DNA of 38,105 bases from Gemmatimonadota bacterium (GTDB taxonomy: Bacteria > Gemmatimonadota > Gemmatimonadetes > Gemmatimonadales > GWC2-71-9): contig JADFIT010000014.1 in assembly GCA_022566515.1 (NCBI GenBank), positions 1 to 38,105 on the forward strand, given 5' to 3'. Shown one piece after another: positions 1 to 7,311 of this stretch. The notes under the pieces are model-generated. The model had not been told where the DNA came from and did not search any database. It saw nothing but the letters and a program-made list of their open reading frames with translations. Numbering within the stretch: the stretch's first letter is position 1; every line of letters starts with the position of its first letter. Position numbers and translations under genes: made by a program.

Positions 1-534
1 CTGCGCGAGTTGGTGCAGCGATGCGAGCGCGGCGAAGTGGGGCACGTTGTGGTGGTGAAGCTCGACAGACTGACCAGGCGCACGCGCGACCTGCTGGCCC
101 TGGTCGATGACCTCTTCCTCGCCCGCCACATCGAGCTGCACTCCGTCAGCGAGTCGCTCGACACCTCGACGCCGCACGGTCGTTTCGTCTTGACGTTATT
201 CGGCGGCTTGGCGCAGATGGAGCGGGAGCTGATCGGCGAACGCACCCGGAGTGCCCTGGCCTTCAAGCGCGAGAACGGGCAGCCAACTTCACACCCGCCC
301 TTGGGGTTCAGGGCAAACGGCTCCCGCGAGACCATGGTGCCGGTACCCCGAGAGCTGGTGATTGTGCGGAGGATTCTCCGGGCCTGGCGACTGGGTCAGA
401 GCTACCGAACGATCGCAGGCAAGCTCACTGCGGACGGTGTTCCCACCAAGCAGGGCGGCCACTGGCATCACTCGACTATCGCCAAGGTGGTGAGACGGCG
501 GGAATACTACGAGACGACTCTGGGGCCATTCTAG
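1..534 (+). CDS. Serine recombinase (resolvase/invertase family), 5'-truncated by window edge
   Basis: The frame is open from base 1, so the N-terminus with the catalytic serine lies outside the window. The visible part starts inside the resolvase catalytic domain. VVVKLDRLTRRTRDLL, a segment with SVSESLDTSTPHGRF, and GGLAQMERELIGERT are the conserved second half of that domain and the start of helix E. A recombinase (PF07508-like) segment follows, with PRELVIVRRILRAWRLGQSYRTIA-type helices and the GVPTKQGGHWHHSTIAKVVRRREYYE pattern used for DNA binding. It ends there, with no zinc ribbon or long coiled coil, so this is a short member of the large-serine-recombinase/resolvase group. Such enzymes cut and rejoin DNA at att or res sites. 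The gene fragments just downstream suggest it belongs to, or scars, a mobile element. The family call is secure; the substrate site is unknown. Confidence 0.9.
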   Translation: MRELVQRCERGEVGHVVVVKLDRLTRRTRDLLALVDDLFLARHIELHSVSESLDTSTPHGRFVLTLFGGLAQMERELIGERTRSALAFKRENGQPTSHPPLGFRANGSRETMVPVPRELVIVRRILRAWRLGQSYRTIAGKLTADGVPTKQGGHWHHSTIAKVVRRREYYETTLGPF

Positions 535-623
535 GAGCTGGGTGGCGACGCCCCACCGGGCGTGTCCACTCCTCTTTGCGCGCTGCCGCCGCGCGCCTTG
601 GGATATTGGACTCCCCGCAGCGA

Positions 624-903
624 CTAGCGTCTCTCCGACTTCACCAACTCGTACATCCGCACATGCTCCACATCGTCCGCATCACGCCACAGGCCCAGCA
701 CATAGTCCGTGCCGATGTCCATTGGGGTGAACCCAGAGGGCAACGTGACAACACCCAGCCAGACACCGTCTGCGTCGAACACGCTCCACGACGGGTCGGC
801 GGCGGAGTCATTCAACTCCAATACCCAAAGATGGCGGTTTGCATCGACTTTGATTTGGTCGCCGAACGCCGGTTTGGTCTCCGGAATCGGGAGGTCGCGA
901 AAC
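624..903 (-). pseudogene. C-terminal remnant of a six-bladed beta-propeller protein
   Basis: On the minus strand a frame with no upstream start reads EFRDLPIPETKPAFGDQI, then KVDANRHLWVLELND, SWSVFDADGVWLGVVTLP and DIGTDYVLGLWRDADDVEHV, ending in TAG at 624. The repeated pattern (PAFG-x-I-VDA-NLWV, FD-DG-WLG-V-LP, DYVLG-WRD-VEHVR) is the closing blade of the NHL-like six-bladed propeller proteins that are numerous in some GC-rich bacteria. Only about 90 residues remain of a normal 350-400. Homology stops abruptly near 903, exactly where a plus-strand Cys-motif fragment begins, so the 5' part was lost by recombination. The first ATG in frame is at 821. I treat it as a dead fragment. Confidence 0.6.
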
Positions 904-1091
904 TCCGGTGCAAGGCTTGTGGATCCTTCATCCCGGGTGTGTCCAAGCTCAGGCTGAGCGACGTCCTGGCGGTCATCCGGGAGTTACGGGCCGTTCTCCC
1001 GGCGCAGCTCGAGCACGAGGGGTTGCCGCCGATCACGGTTCAGGTGGTGGCGGGGGGCCCGATCATACCCTACAGGCCCGACGAACAATGA
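903..1091 (+). pseudogene. Truncated second copy of the RCKACGSFIPGVSKL small-protein module
   Basis: This plus-strand fragment reads LRCKACGSFIPGVSKLRLSD, then VLAVIRE, then a short divergent tail ending IIPYRPDEQ and TGA at 1089-1091. It repeats the C-terminal module of the gene at 5608-5976: over 81 bases (903-983 versus 5803-5883) the DNA is roughly 84% identical by eye, with most differences at third positions. The homologous stretch begins at the exact base where the minus-strand propeller remnant stops. The protein is therefore headless, although the frame happens to stay open upstream. The tails of the two copies differ after VIRE. The family is unknown to me. The CxxC pair could bind metal, but no second pair is visible. 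Confidence 0.5.
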
Positions 1092-1712
1092 CACAGGACG
1101 AGTTGACGACAGGACGCCCCGCCCTTCAGGAAGCACCCATTTCATCCACCCAAACCTGGAGACTACCCGTGTTTGAAAACATCAGCGAACTCGATACTTA
1201 CGAAGGCTTCTCTTGGGGTGGGCGATCCCAGGAGCGCACCGACCTATTGGATGCCATCTACCTTGGGATCGCACAATGGGTATGCGACTCGCAAGCGGCA
1301 GCGCGGGCTCCTGGCGATCATGGTTCAGCAAGATGCGTGGGACTCCCCTGCGAAGAATGCGAAGCCCTAGCCATTGCGCTACTCGCAGGGTCGCTCGGTG
1401 CGCTTCTTAGCCACTTCGGTCATGCAGCCTATCACGCCGGTCGTGGCGGTATCCGCTGCGAAGACGCGGCCATCCGCGTACTCCGCGCTGTAGGCCAGCC
1501 AATCGAGGATAGGTTGGGTGCGGAACAGCTTCTCCGTGACATCCACCGTCTTCCACCCGAAGAAACGTAAATGACCGACGTAGCTTGCGCCGGCGCATGA
1601 AAGAGGCCCGAACGCCGCTAGGACGCTCGGGGAGGCCTGCAGGAACGAAGCCCTTCGTAAATGAGCGGACGGGGGATTATGTTTTAACTAACCTTTGACC
1701 GAGCGTTTCAGA
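1092..1712. other. Gene-poor stretch with competing short frames and a palindrome
   Basis: No gene here is well supported. A plus frame opens at ATG 1088, overlapping the preceding TGA as ATGA, and runs to 1570 (160 codons). Its second half has weak third-position GC and no recognisable motif. Between about 1275 and 1370 another plus frame shows better codon bias and ends QQDAWDSPAKNAKP. From 1379 leftward the minus strand looks more coding (separate entry). TGCGCCGGCGCA at 1586-1597 is a perfect 12-bp palindrome. The sequence CGTAAATGA followed by C/G-CG occurs near 1567 and again near 1656 as a short direct repeat. This pattern fits recombined gene ends better than one functional gene. Confidence 0.35.
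1379..1615 (-). pseudogene. Possible C-terminal gene remnant of unknown family
   Basis: Reading the minus strand, a frame without its own start gives SYVGHLRFFGWKTVDVTEKL, FRTQPILDWLAYSAEYADGR and VFAADTATTGVIGCMTEVAK, ending in TAG at 1379-1381. Its third codon positions are about 80% G or C, like the real genes around it, whereas the competing plus frame over the same bases is near 55%. I do not recognise the family. The 5' limit is not defined. The call rests on codon bias and a protein-like composition only, so it may be wrong. Confidence 0.3.
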
Positions 1713-4169
1713 ATGAGCAGATTGAGCCCCCATCTAGTCTCGGCTATCGCGGTCGCATTTCTTGCGGTAGACGCCGCAGCACAGGATCCCCTCCCTACCG
1801 ACGCGCGCTATCGGATGCCGCCCAGCAATCTCGCCGCCATCGTCGACGCGCCCCCCACACCGGGCATCAGCCTGTCGCCCCGCCGCAAGTGGATGCTTCT
1901 CATGCACCGGCCGAGCCTTCCTCCGATCGCCCAACTGGCCGAACCGGAACTGCGATTGGCGGGTTTGCGAATCAAGCCGGCCACAAACGGCCCCAGCCGC
2001 GTTACCGGGTACACCGGCCTGACACTCAAGGAAGTCGAGGGCTCGGCCGAACGCAGCATAACTGGGCTCCCCGAGGACGCGCGAATCACGGACGTCCGCT
2101 GGGCGCCCAACGGTGCTCATATCGCGTTTCTCGTGACTGGCCGGGGCGGAATCGAGCTGTGGGTGGCGAACGTGGAGAGCGGCCGGGCGTGGCGTCTCAT
2201 CGAGGATCACATCAACGATACGTATGGCGTGTCACACCTCTGGCTCTCCGATAGCCGCCGGCTCGTGGCAAAGGTGATTCCCGCGAGACGCGGCGATGCG
2301 CCTGCCGACGATCCTGTACCAACCGGCCCGGTCATCCAACAGAACCTCGGCGTCGCAGCGCCGGCGCGGACCTATCAAGACTTGTTGAAGAACAGCCACG
2401 ACGAGGGTTTGTTCGACTATTACTTCACTTCGCAGCTTGTCGTGATCGACTTCAATGACACACGACACAACCTCAATGAGCCGGGAGTCTTCGCGAGCAT
2501 CTCCGCGTCTCCGAACGGTGAGTACCTCCTGGTACAGCAACTACACCGACCCTACTCCTATCAGGTGCCCGCATCACGTTTCCCGCGGCGGATCGAAGTG
2601 TGGAACCTCGACGGCCAGCCTGTACACCTGGTGGCCGACGTTCCGTTGGCTGACAACATACCCGTGGCGTTTGGCTCGGTGAGGACGGGGCCACGGTCGG
2701 TCGCGTGGCGCGCGGACGTTCCTGCCACCCTCGCTTGGACCGAGGCGCGCGACGGCGGTGACGCTGCAGCCGAGGCCGAGGTACGTGACGAGCTGTTCAC
2801 GTTGGAGGCGCCGTTTACCGGGGAGCCGGTCTCGTTGGCCGAACTGGACCAGCGATACGCGGGGGTCATGTGGGGTGATGGGGAAAGAGCGATCCTCTAC
2901 AGCTCATGGTGGAGAACGCGCAACCGAAAGGGCGTCCTGATCCAGCCTGACAACCCCACGGCGGAACAGCGCGTCCTGTTCGACTTCTCGTTCCAAGATC
3001 GTTACAACAATCCCGGCTTCCCTCTCGCCAAACAGACGCGGTGGGGAACCCGCGTGCTCCGCACCTCGGATAACGGCCGGTTCATTTACTTGTCGGGTCC
3101 GGGCGGATCTGAAGAGGGGGATCGCCCCTTCCTCGACAAAATGGACCTGACCACCGGTGACACGGAGCGACTGTTCCGGTCGTCAGCGCCGTATTACGAG
3201 TTTCCGTTTGACATCATCGACGACGAAAAGATGACGGTGTTGACGAGCCGCGAGTCCAAAACCGAGTTTCCTAACTTCTTCATCAGAACGATTTCGACCG
3301 GAGAGCTCCACCAGATCACCGAATTCCCGCACCCCTACCCCGCCATGCTCGAGGTAAGCAAGGAACTCATCAAGTACGAGCGAGATGACGGCGTCAGCCT
3401 CTCCGGCACGCTGTACCTGCCGCCCGGATACGAACCGGAGGACGGTCCATTGCCGACATTGTTCTGGGCGTACCCCACCGAGTACAAGAGCGCCGCCACC
3501 GCCGGACAGGTGCAGACGTCGCCGTACCGGTTCACGTACGTTGGACGGTCTTCACCAATCATGTGGGTGCTCGATGGGTACGCCGTTTTCGACAATCCGC
3601 AGCTTCCGATCATCGGCGAAGGTGACGAGGAGCCGAACGACACGTATGTCGAGCAGTTGGTGTCGGGAGCCCAAGCTGCCGTCAGCGTGTTGGTGGCACG
3701 TGGCGTGACGGATCCCAACCGAACGGCAATCGGCGGGCACTCATACGGCGCATTCATGACAGGGAATCTGCTGGCACATTCCGATCTGTTCCGCGCTGGC
3801 ATAGCCCGGAGCGGCGCGTACAACCGGACGTTGACACCGTTCGGGTTCCAGGCGGAAGAACGGAAGTTCTGGGAGGCACCAGAGGTCTATTTCGCGATGT
3901 CGCCGTTCATGCACGCGAATAAGATCGATGAGCCGTTGTTGATGACGCACGGCGAGATGGACAACAACTCGGGCACGTTCCCAATGCAGAGCGAGCGGAT
4001 GTACGCCGCGATGAAGGGGCTTGGCGGCACGGTACGCTTGGTGATGCTGCCCTATGAGAGCCACGGCTACCAGGCCCGCGAATCGGTGATGCACGTGATC
4101 TGGGAAATGACAGAATGGCTGGATCGCTATGTGAAGAACGCCAAGCCCAGAACTGGGATCATTCAGTGA
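1713..4169 (+). CDS. Secreted S9 serine peptidase, glutamyl endopeptidase-like
   Basis: This 818-aa protein has a signal peptide ending near AVDAAAQ (residues 1-25), a beta-propeller region up to about residue 540, and a C-terminal alpha/beta-hydrolase domain. The catalytic triad is visible: Ser677 in GGHSYGAFM, Asp750 in HGEMDNNSGT and His784 in PYESHGYQARES. The segments PIIGEGDEEPND, IARSGAYNRTLTPFGFQ and MSPFMHANKI closely match the plant chloroplast glutamyl endopeptidase branch (S9D) rather than classical prolyl oligopeptidase or DPP-IV. By family it should cleave peptides after acidic residues. Export suggests it works in the periplasm or outside the cell. An upstream TTG at 1695 is in frame, but ATG 1713 gives the cleaner signal peptide. 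It stands alone, with a hairpin after the stop. Confidence 0.92.
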   Translation: MSRLSPHLVSAIAVAFLAVDAAAQDPLPTDARYRMPPSNLAAIVDAPPTPGISLSPRRKWMLLMHRPSLPPIAQLAEPELRLAGLRIKPATNGPSRVTGYTGLTLKEVEGSAERSITGLPEDARITDVRWAPNGAHIAFLVTGRGGIELWVANVESGRAWRLIEDHINDTYGVSHLWLSDSRRLVAKVIPARRGDAPADDPVPTGPVIQQNLGVAAPARTYQDLLKNSHDEGLFDYYFTSQLVVIDFNDTRHNLNEPGVFASISASPNGEYLLVQQLHRPYSYQVPASRFPRRIEVWNLDGQPVHLVADVPLADNIPVAFGSVRTGPRSVAWRADVPATLAWTEARDGGDAAAEAEVRDELFTLEAPFTGEPVSLAELDQRYAGVMWGDGERAILYSSWWRTRNRKGVLIQPDNPTAEQRVLFDFSFQDRYNNPGFPLAKQTRWGTRVLRTSDNGRFIYLSGPGGSEEGDRPFLDKMDLTTGDTERLFRSSAPYYEFPFDIIDDEKMTVLTSRESKTEFPNFFIRTISTGELHQITEFPHPYPAMLEVSKELIKYERDDGVSLSGTLYLPPGYEPEDGPLPTLFWAYPTEYKSAATAGQVQTSPYRFTYVGRSSPIMWVLDGYAVFDNPQLPIIGEGDEEPNDTYVEQLVSGAQAAVSVLVARGVTDPNRTAIGGHSYGAFMTGNLLAHSDLFRAGIARSGAYNRTLTPFGFQAEERKFWEAPEVYFAMSPFMHANKIDEPLLMTHGEMDNNSGTFPMQSERMYAAMKGLGGTVRLVMLPYESHGYQARESVMHVIWEMTEWLDRYVKNAKPRTGIIQ

Positions 4170-4183
4170 CCTCGTTGCCGATA

Positions 4184-4209
4184 CGAGTCCCGGCTCAGGC
4201 CGGGACTCG
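4184..4209 (+). terminator. Hairpin downstream of the S9 peptidase
   Basis: An 11-bp perfect stem (CGAGTCCCGGC pairing with GCCGGGACTCG) with the 4-base loop TCAG starts 15 bases after the stop codon. No U-run follows, so it is either an intrinsic terminator of the weak type or an mRNA-stabilising hairpin. Confidence 0.45.
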
Positions 4210-4243
4210 GTAACTGAGACGCAGCGCCAGGAATTCCACGGCC

Positions 4244-4287
4244 AAAAAGAAACGCGGGCGGTCCGGGTTACGTGACCTTCCGCGTTT
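4244..4287 (-). terminator. Probable Rho-independent terminator behind the M19 remnant
   Basis: Read on the minus strand, AAACGCGG pairs with CCGCGTTT across a roughly 22-base loop and is followed by CTTTTT. It lies 37 bases past the stop of the dipeptidase remnant at 4324, in the right orientation for it. The loop is long, so strength is uncertain. Confidence 0.45.
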
Positions 4288-4323
4288 TGCAGTTCTAGAG
4301 CCAGGTGCTCGGTGGCAAGGTAC

Positions 4324-4614
4324 TCAATGGACGCGCCAACCCTGCGCTTGAATCTCCTCCGCAACGCGCTGCACTTCATCTAAGACCCTGAGCAAGTTCC
4401 CGCTCCAGAGCTTGCCGACTTCCTCCTCTGTATCCCCTCTTCTCACCAGTTCCAACGTCACGTTGAACGTCTCCGACGCATCGTTCCAACCCTCCACGCC
4501 GCCGCCACCGTCAAAATCCGAGTTGATGCCGACATACTCGAGACCAATGAGGTTCACCAGGTAATCGATGTGATCGACGAAATCGGCTACGTCCACGGGC
4601 CGGCGCCACTGCAT
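4324..4614 (-). pseudogene. C-terminal remnant of a membrane dipeptidase (peptidase M19)
   Basis: About 96 residues remain. DVADFVDHIDYLVNLIGLEY, VGINSDFDGGGGVEGWNDAS and a stretch containing TEEEVGKLWSGNLLRV are the diagnostic C-terminal part of M19 (renal dipeptidase-like) enzymes, which are usually around 400 residues. The HID and SDFDG elements belong to the active-site region, but the N-terminal metal ligands are absent, and nothing similar is seen upstream on the minus strand between 4615 and 4780. An ATG at 4614 could allow translation, but the product would lack the barrel. It is a 5'-truncated relic that still has a plausible terminator behind it. Confidence 0.75.
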
Positions 4615-4780
4615 TAACCTCGGATGCTATTTTGGACGAACCCACGGCCGCACGCGCGCCTACTCCGGTGGAGACAGCGCTGCGGTCAATACCGCCGATT
4701 GAGCCTCGCCCAACACTTCACTCTCGACGGTCGGCCCACCGTAGCAGCCCGCTCGGCGAACGTCGCTCTACCCCGATGAG

Positions 4781-5482
4781 CTAGAACGGATTCGTCGCGA
4801 AAACGGAGAACTCGGGGATGAACCCACGGCTGTCCACCTTGAGGGCGCCCACGATTGCATCGGCTATCTCCTCGGGCCGCAGCTTCTTGGCGGAAGCCTG
4901 TTGCTCACGGCCAGCCTTTGATGCGAATTGGGTCATCACTTCGCTGGGGTTGACTAGCATGACACGCACGTCGTGCCGTCGTAGCTCGTCGCGCCAGCAC
5001 TCGGTCATGCCCCTCAGGGCGAACTTGGACGAGCCGTACGCCGTACTCCCCCGCCCACCCCTGAGACCCGACGTGGATGATATGTTGATCAGCTCGCCGC
5101 TTCCCTGCTTGACGAACTGTCGCGCCGCCTCACGCGCCATCAGGAAAGCCCCGAACACGTTGGTGCGAAAGACACCCTCCAACTCTGCCAGCTCCATGTC
5201 GACCAGCGGCTTGAAGATCCCATAACCCGCGTTGTTGACGAGGATGTCTAAGCGGCCGTGCTTCTCGATCACGGCGGCCACGGTCCGCACAGCGTCGGCT
5301 TCGCGGCCAACGTCGCCGGCGATGAAGTCCACGCCCATCTCCTCGGCGGCGGCGCGCAGCGCATCCTCGCGCCGTCCGGTGATGGTGACATTACTCCCTT
5401 CGGCTTTCAGTGCCTCGGAGATGCCACGGCCGATGCCTTCGCCGCCACCGGTAACTAGCGCGATCGCGTCCTTGAGTTCCAT
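4781..5482 (-). CDS. Short-chain dehydrogenase/reductase (FabG-like SDR)
   Basis: This 233-aa classical SDR has the cofactor-binding TGGGEGIG near residues 11-18, the structural NNAG motif in DILVNNAGYG, the catalytic serine in INISSTSG, and the catalytic pair in YGSSK (YxxxK). TGRR at the end of the second strand (Arg after the glycine-rich loop) suggests NADP(H) preference. It would oxidise or reduce a small alcohol/ketone in the cytoplasm; the substrate cannot be read from sequence. ATG 5482 is preferred over ATG 5494 because GGGAGA lies seven bases upstream of it. It is flanked by a dead dipeptidase and by the divergent Cys-motif gene, so context gives no pathway. Confidence 0.9.
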   Translation of the reverse strand: MELKDAIALVTGGGEGIGRGISEALKAEGSNVTITGRREDALRAAAEEMGVDFIAGDVGREADAVRTVAAVIEKHGRLDILVNNAGYGIFKPLVDMELAELEGVFRTNVFGAFLMAREAARQFVKQGSGELINISSTSGLRGGRGSTAYGSSKFALRGMTECWRDELRRHDVRVMLVNPSEVMTQFASKAGREQQASAKKLRPEEIADAIVGALKVDSRGFIPEFSVFATNPF

Positions 5483-5607
5483 CGTGTCTCCCACGGTATC
5501 GTTGGGCAGAGAAATATGGCCGATGTGCGCGCTCGTGGTCGCTCCGCCACGTTCGGGCGTCGTGACTCGTCATTATAAGGGGAGCGTTTTGCCCGCTCGA
5601 GGCGGCG

Positions 5608-5976
5608 GTGGGCCTTTCCTTAATTCCACAGCCTCATGGCGGTGCCCTGCTTTCGGGTGGGAAAACAGGCACGCGCGGGCCGAATCAGAACGCCAGGCAG
5701 CGGGCGGCGGCGGTTCGGGCCGGGCTGGTCTCCGAGTCGGAAGGAGCGGCGAAGGACCTGTCGGCGCTCCTCGAGACGGCGCGGGAGAGCGACGGGGATC
5801 GGCTCCGGTGCAAGGCGTGCGGCTCGTTCATTCCGGGCGTGTCCAAGCTCAAGCTCGGGGACATCCTGGCAGTGATCCGGGAGCACGAGGTGGCCGCGTA
5901 CCTCGAGAGTGACGCCGACCTACTACGCGAGTACCTGGGCGAACAGCGGGGTGGCTTGAAGGTCGTGAAGGCGTGA
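5608..5976 (+). CDS. Small protein with RCKACGSFIPGVSKLKLGD module, unknown family
   Basis: The reading frame can start at GTG 5608 (122 aa); no ribosome-binding site decides this. The credible part runs from about GTRGPNQNARQRAAAVRAGL through an Ala/Arg/Glu-rich helix to RLRCKACGSFIPGVSKLKLG, DILAVIREHEVAAYLESDAD and a basic end, GGLKVVKA. One CxxC pair sits in the module, which could be half of a metal site or a dimer-forming zinc hook; this is inference. The module recurs, truncated, at 903-1091 beside a serine recombinase. A strong hairpin follows the stop at once. This suggests cargo or an accessory gene of a mobile element. I do not recognise the family. Confidence 0.55.
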   Translation: MGLSLIPQPHGGALLSGGKTGTRGPNQNARQRAAAVRAGLVSESEGAAKDLSALLETARESDGDRLRCKACGSFIPGVSKLKLGDILAVIREHEVAAYLESDADLLREYLGEQRGGLKVVKA

Positions 5977-6000
5977 AAGTTCCTTACGTTAAGGAACTTT
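5976..6000 (+). terminator. Perfect 11-bp inverted repeat after the Cys-motif gene
   Basis: AAAGTTCCTTA and TAAGGAACTTT are exact reverse complements around a CGT loop. The repeat begins on the last base of the stop codon. It could serve as a terminator in either direction, or as the end structure of an element, since it is followed directly by short direct repeats. Confidence 0.5.
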
Positions 6001-6001
6001 G

Positions 6002-6022
6002 GTCCCACGATATGTCCCACGA
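6002..6022. repeat. Two direct copies of GTCCCACGA, 12-base period
   Basis: GTCCCACGA occurs at 6002-6010 and again at 6014-6022, just after the perfect hairpin. Such a short direct repeat could be a protein-binding site or half of a recombination core. No function can be shown from this sequence alone. Confidence 0.4.
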
Positions 6023-6161
6023 CAGGGGGTAAGTGAAGGAGACTTAGGGGTTGTTTGGATAGGCCTTAGGCAGGGGCGCACAAACTAACTGCAAGTTATC
6101 TTCCGTTGGCCCAATGGTCGACCGTGCGGGGAGGGGGAGACCTTACCGAATTGAGGAATCG

Positions 6162-7217
6162 ATGACAGTCAGTCTCAAATCCCTGATCGAGGAGTGGGAA
6201 GGCATCGGTGTGGTGATGCGGTACGATAGACAGACCGGCACCTGGATCTTCATCGCACTGCACGACGATACGCTGGGTCCACCGACAGGTGGGACCCGCA
6301 TGAAGGTCTATCCGAGCCCCGCCTTGGCGTTGCGAGATGCGATGCGCCTAGGCGCGGGCATGACGCGCAAGTGGGCGGCAGTGGACTTGCACTATGGGGG
6401 AGGGAAGGCGGTCTTGGCCGTGCCACGCATTCTCCAGGGGGAAGAGCGCGTGGGGCTGCTCACTCGATACGGGAGACTGATAGAGTCGTTGCGGGGCACG
6501 TTTGGCACGGGGGTAGACATGGGGACGACCCCGGATGACATGCTCGTCATCAGCCAGGTGACGTCTTACGTTCATGGCGTCGACAGGGAGACCGGACAGA
6601 CGATCGATCCAGGACCCTTCACCGCCCGCGGTGTGTTTGCGGGAATTCGTGCGGCGGTCAAGTTCGCGTACGGGAGTGAAGACATGCGCGACAGGGTGGT
6701 GCACGTCCAAGGGCTGGGTGATGTTGGGGGACCGTTGGCGCGGATGCTCAAGGAAGGTGGTGCCCACTTGGTCCTCAGCGACCTCGACACGCGGCGGGCC
6801 GAGTCACTGGCTGAGGAACTGGGCGACACCGAGGCGTTCGAACCCCACACGGCATATGCGGCGCCTTGTGATGTCTATGCCCCGTGTGCGGTGGGCGCCA
6901 CTCTCAACGCCGAGTCGATTCCGGAACTGAAGTGTCGTGTGGTCGTGGGATCGGCCAACAACCAGTTGCAGGAGCCCGAGGACGCCGGCCGGCTGTTCGA
7001 GCGCGGAATCTTGTACGCGCCCGATTACATCGTGAATGCCGGCGGTGCCATAGCGTTGGGTCTACGCAGCCGGGGCGTTACGTCCCAGTCGGAAATCCAC
7101 GAGCGGGTCGATGCTATCGGGGCCTCACTCGCCGAGATCCTGATCGAGGCGAGTGCGGCGAACGAATCGCCGGTGTACACGGCCGAACGGGTCGTGGAGA
7201 GAAGGTTGAAGCGGTAG
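6162..7217 (+). CDS. Leucine dehydrogenase-type (Glu/Leu/Phe/Val) amino acid dehydrogenase
   Basis: This 351-aa enzyme is close to the usual leucine/valine dehydrogenase length. It catalyses reversible NAD-dependent oxidative deamination of a hydrophobic amino acid to its 2-oxo acid. The substrate-binding lysine is Lys70 in GMTRKWAA and the catalytic lysine is Lys82 in YGGGKAVL. GGTRM at 43-47 and FGTGVDMGTTPDDM near 114-127 are family signatures. The nucleotide-binding motif GLGDVG is at 184-189, and VVGSANNQL and YAPDYIVNAGG are the conserved cofactor and substrate edge. ATG 6162 is chosen over ATG 6114 because GAGG lies just upstream. Leu versus Phe or Val preference is not settled by eye. 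It stands alone, ending at a hairpin shared with the converging gene. Confidence 0.92.
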   Translation: MTVSLKSLIEEWEGIGVVMRYDRQTGTWIFIALHDDTLGPPTGGTRMKVYPSPALALRDAMRLGAGMTRKWAAVDLHYGGGKAVLAVPRILQGEERVGLLTRYGRLIESLRGTFGTGVDMGTTPDDMLVISQVTSYVHGVDRETGQTIDPGPFTARGVFAGIRAAVKFAYGSEDMRDRVVHVQGLGDVGGPLARMLKEGGAHLVLSDLDTRRAESLAEELGDTEAFEPHTAYAAPCDVYAPCAVGATLNAESIPELKCRVVVGSANNQLQEPEDAGRLFERGILYAPDYIVNAGGAIALGLRSRGVTSQSEIHERVDAIGASLAEILIEASAANESPVYTAERVVERRLKR

Positions 7218-7254
7218 ATGTGAGTGTCGCAGGTCGGCGGGAATTTCAAGACAA

Positions 7255-7291
7255 GGAAAAGAGGACATCCAGATTGGACGTCCCCTTTTCC
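7255..7291. terminator. Bidirectional hairpin between converging genes
   Basis: GGAAAAGAGGACATCC and GGACGTCCCCTTTTCC pair along 16 positions with two A:C mismatches and a five-base loop. It sits between the stop at 7217 (plus) and the stop at 7312 (minus), and the A/T-rich ends of the stem give U-runs on both strands, as in overlapping bidirectional terminators. Confidence 0.55.
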
Positions 7292-7311
7292 GTTCGGTTC
7301 CAGGGTGGAGT

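Noticed and set aside
1088-1570. Plus-strand gene starting with ATGA overlap
   Set aside because: The overlap is suggestive, but the second half has weak codon bias and the opposite strand is more gene-like. It was kept only as a description of the region.
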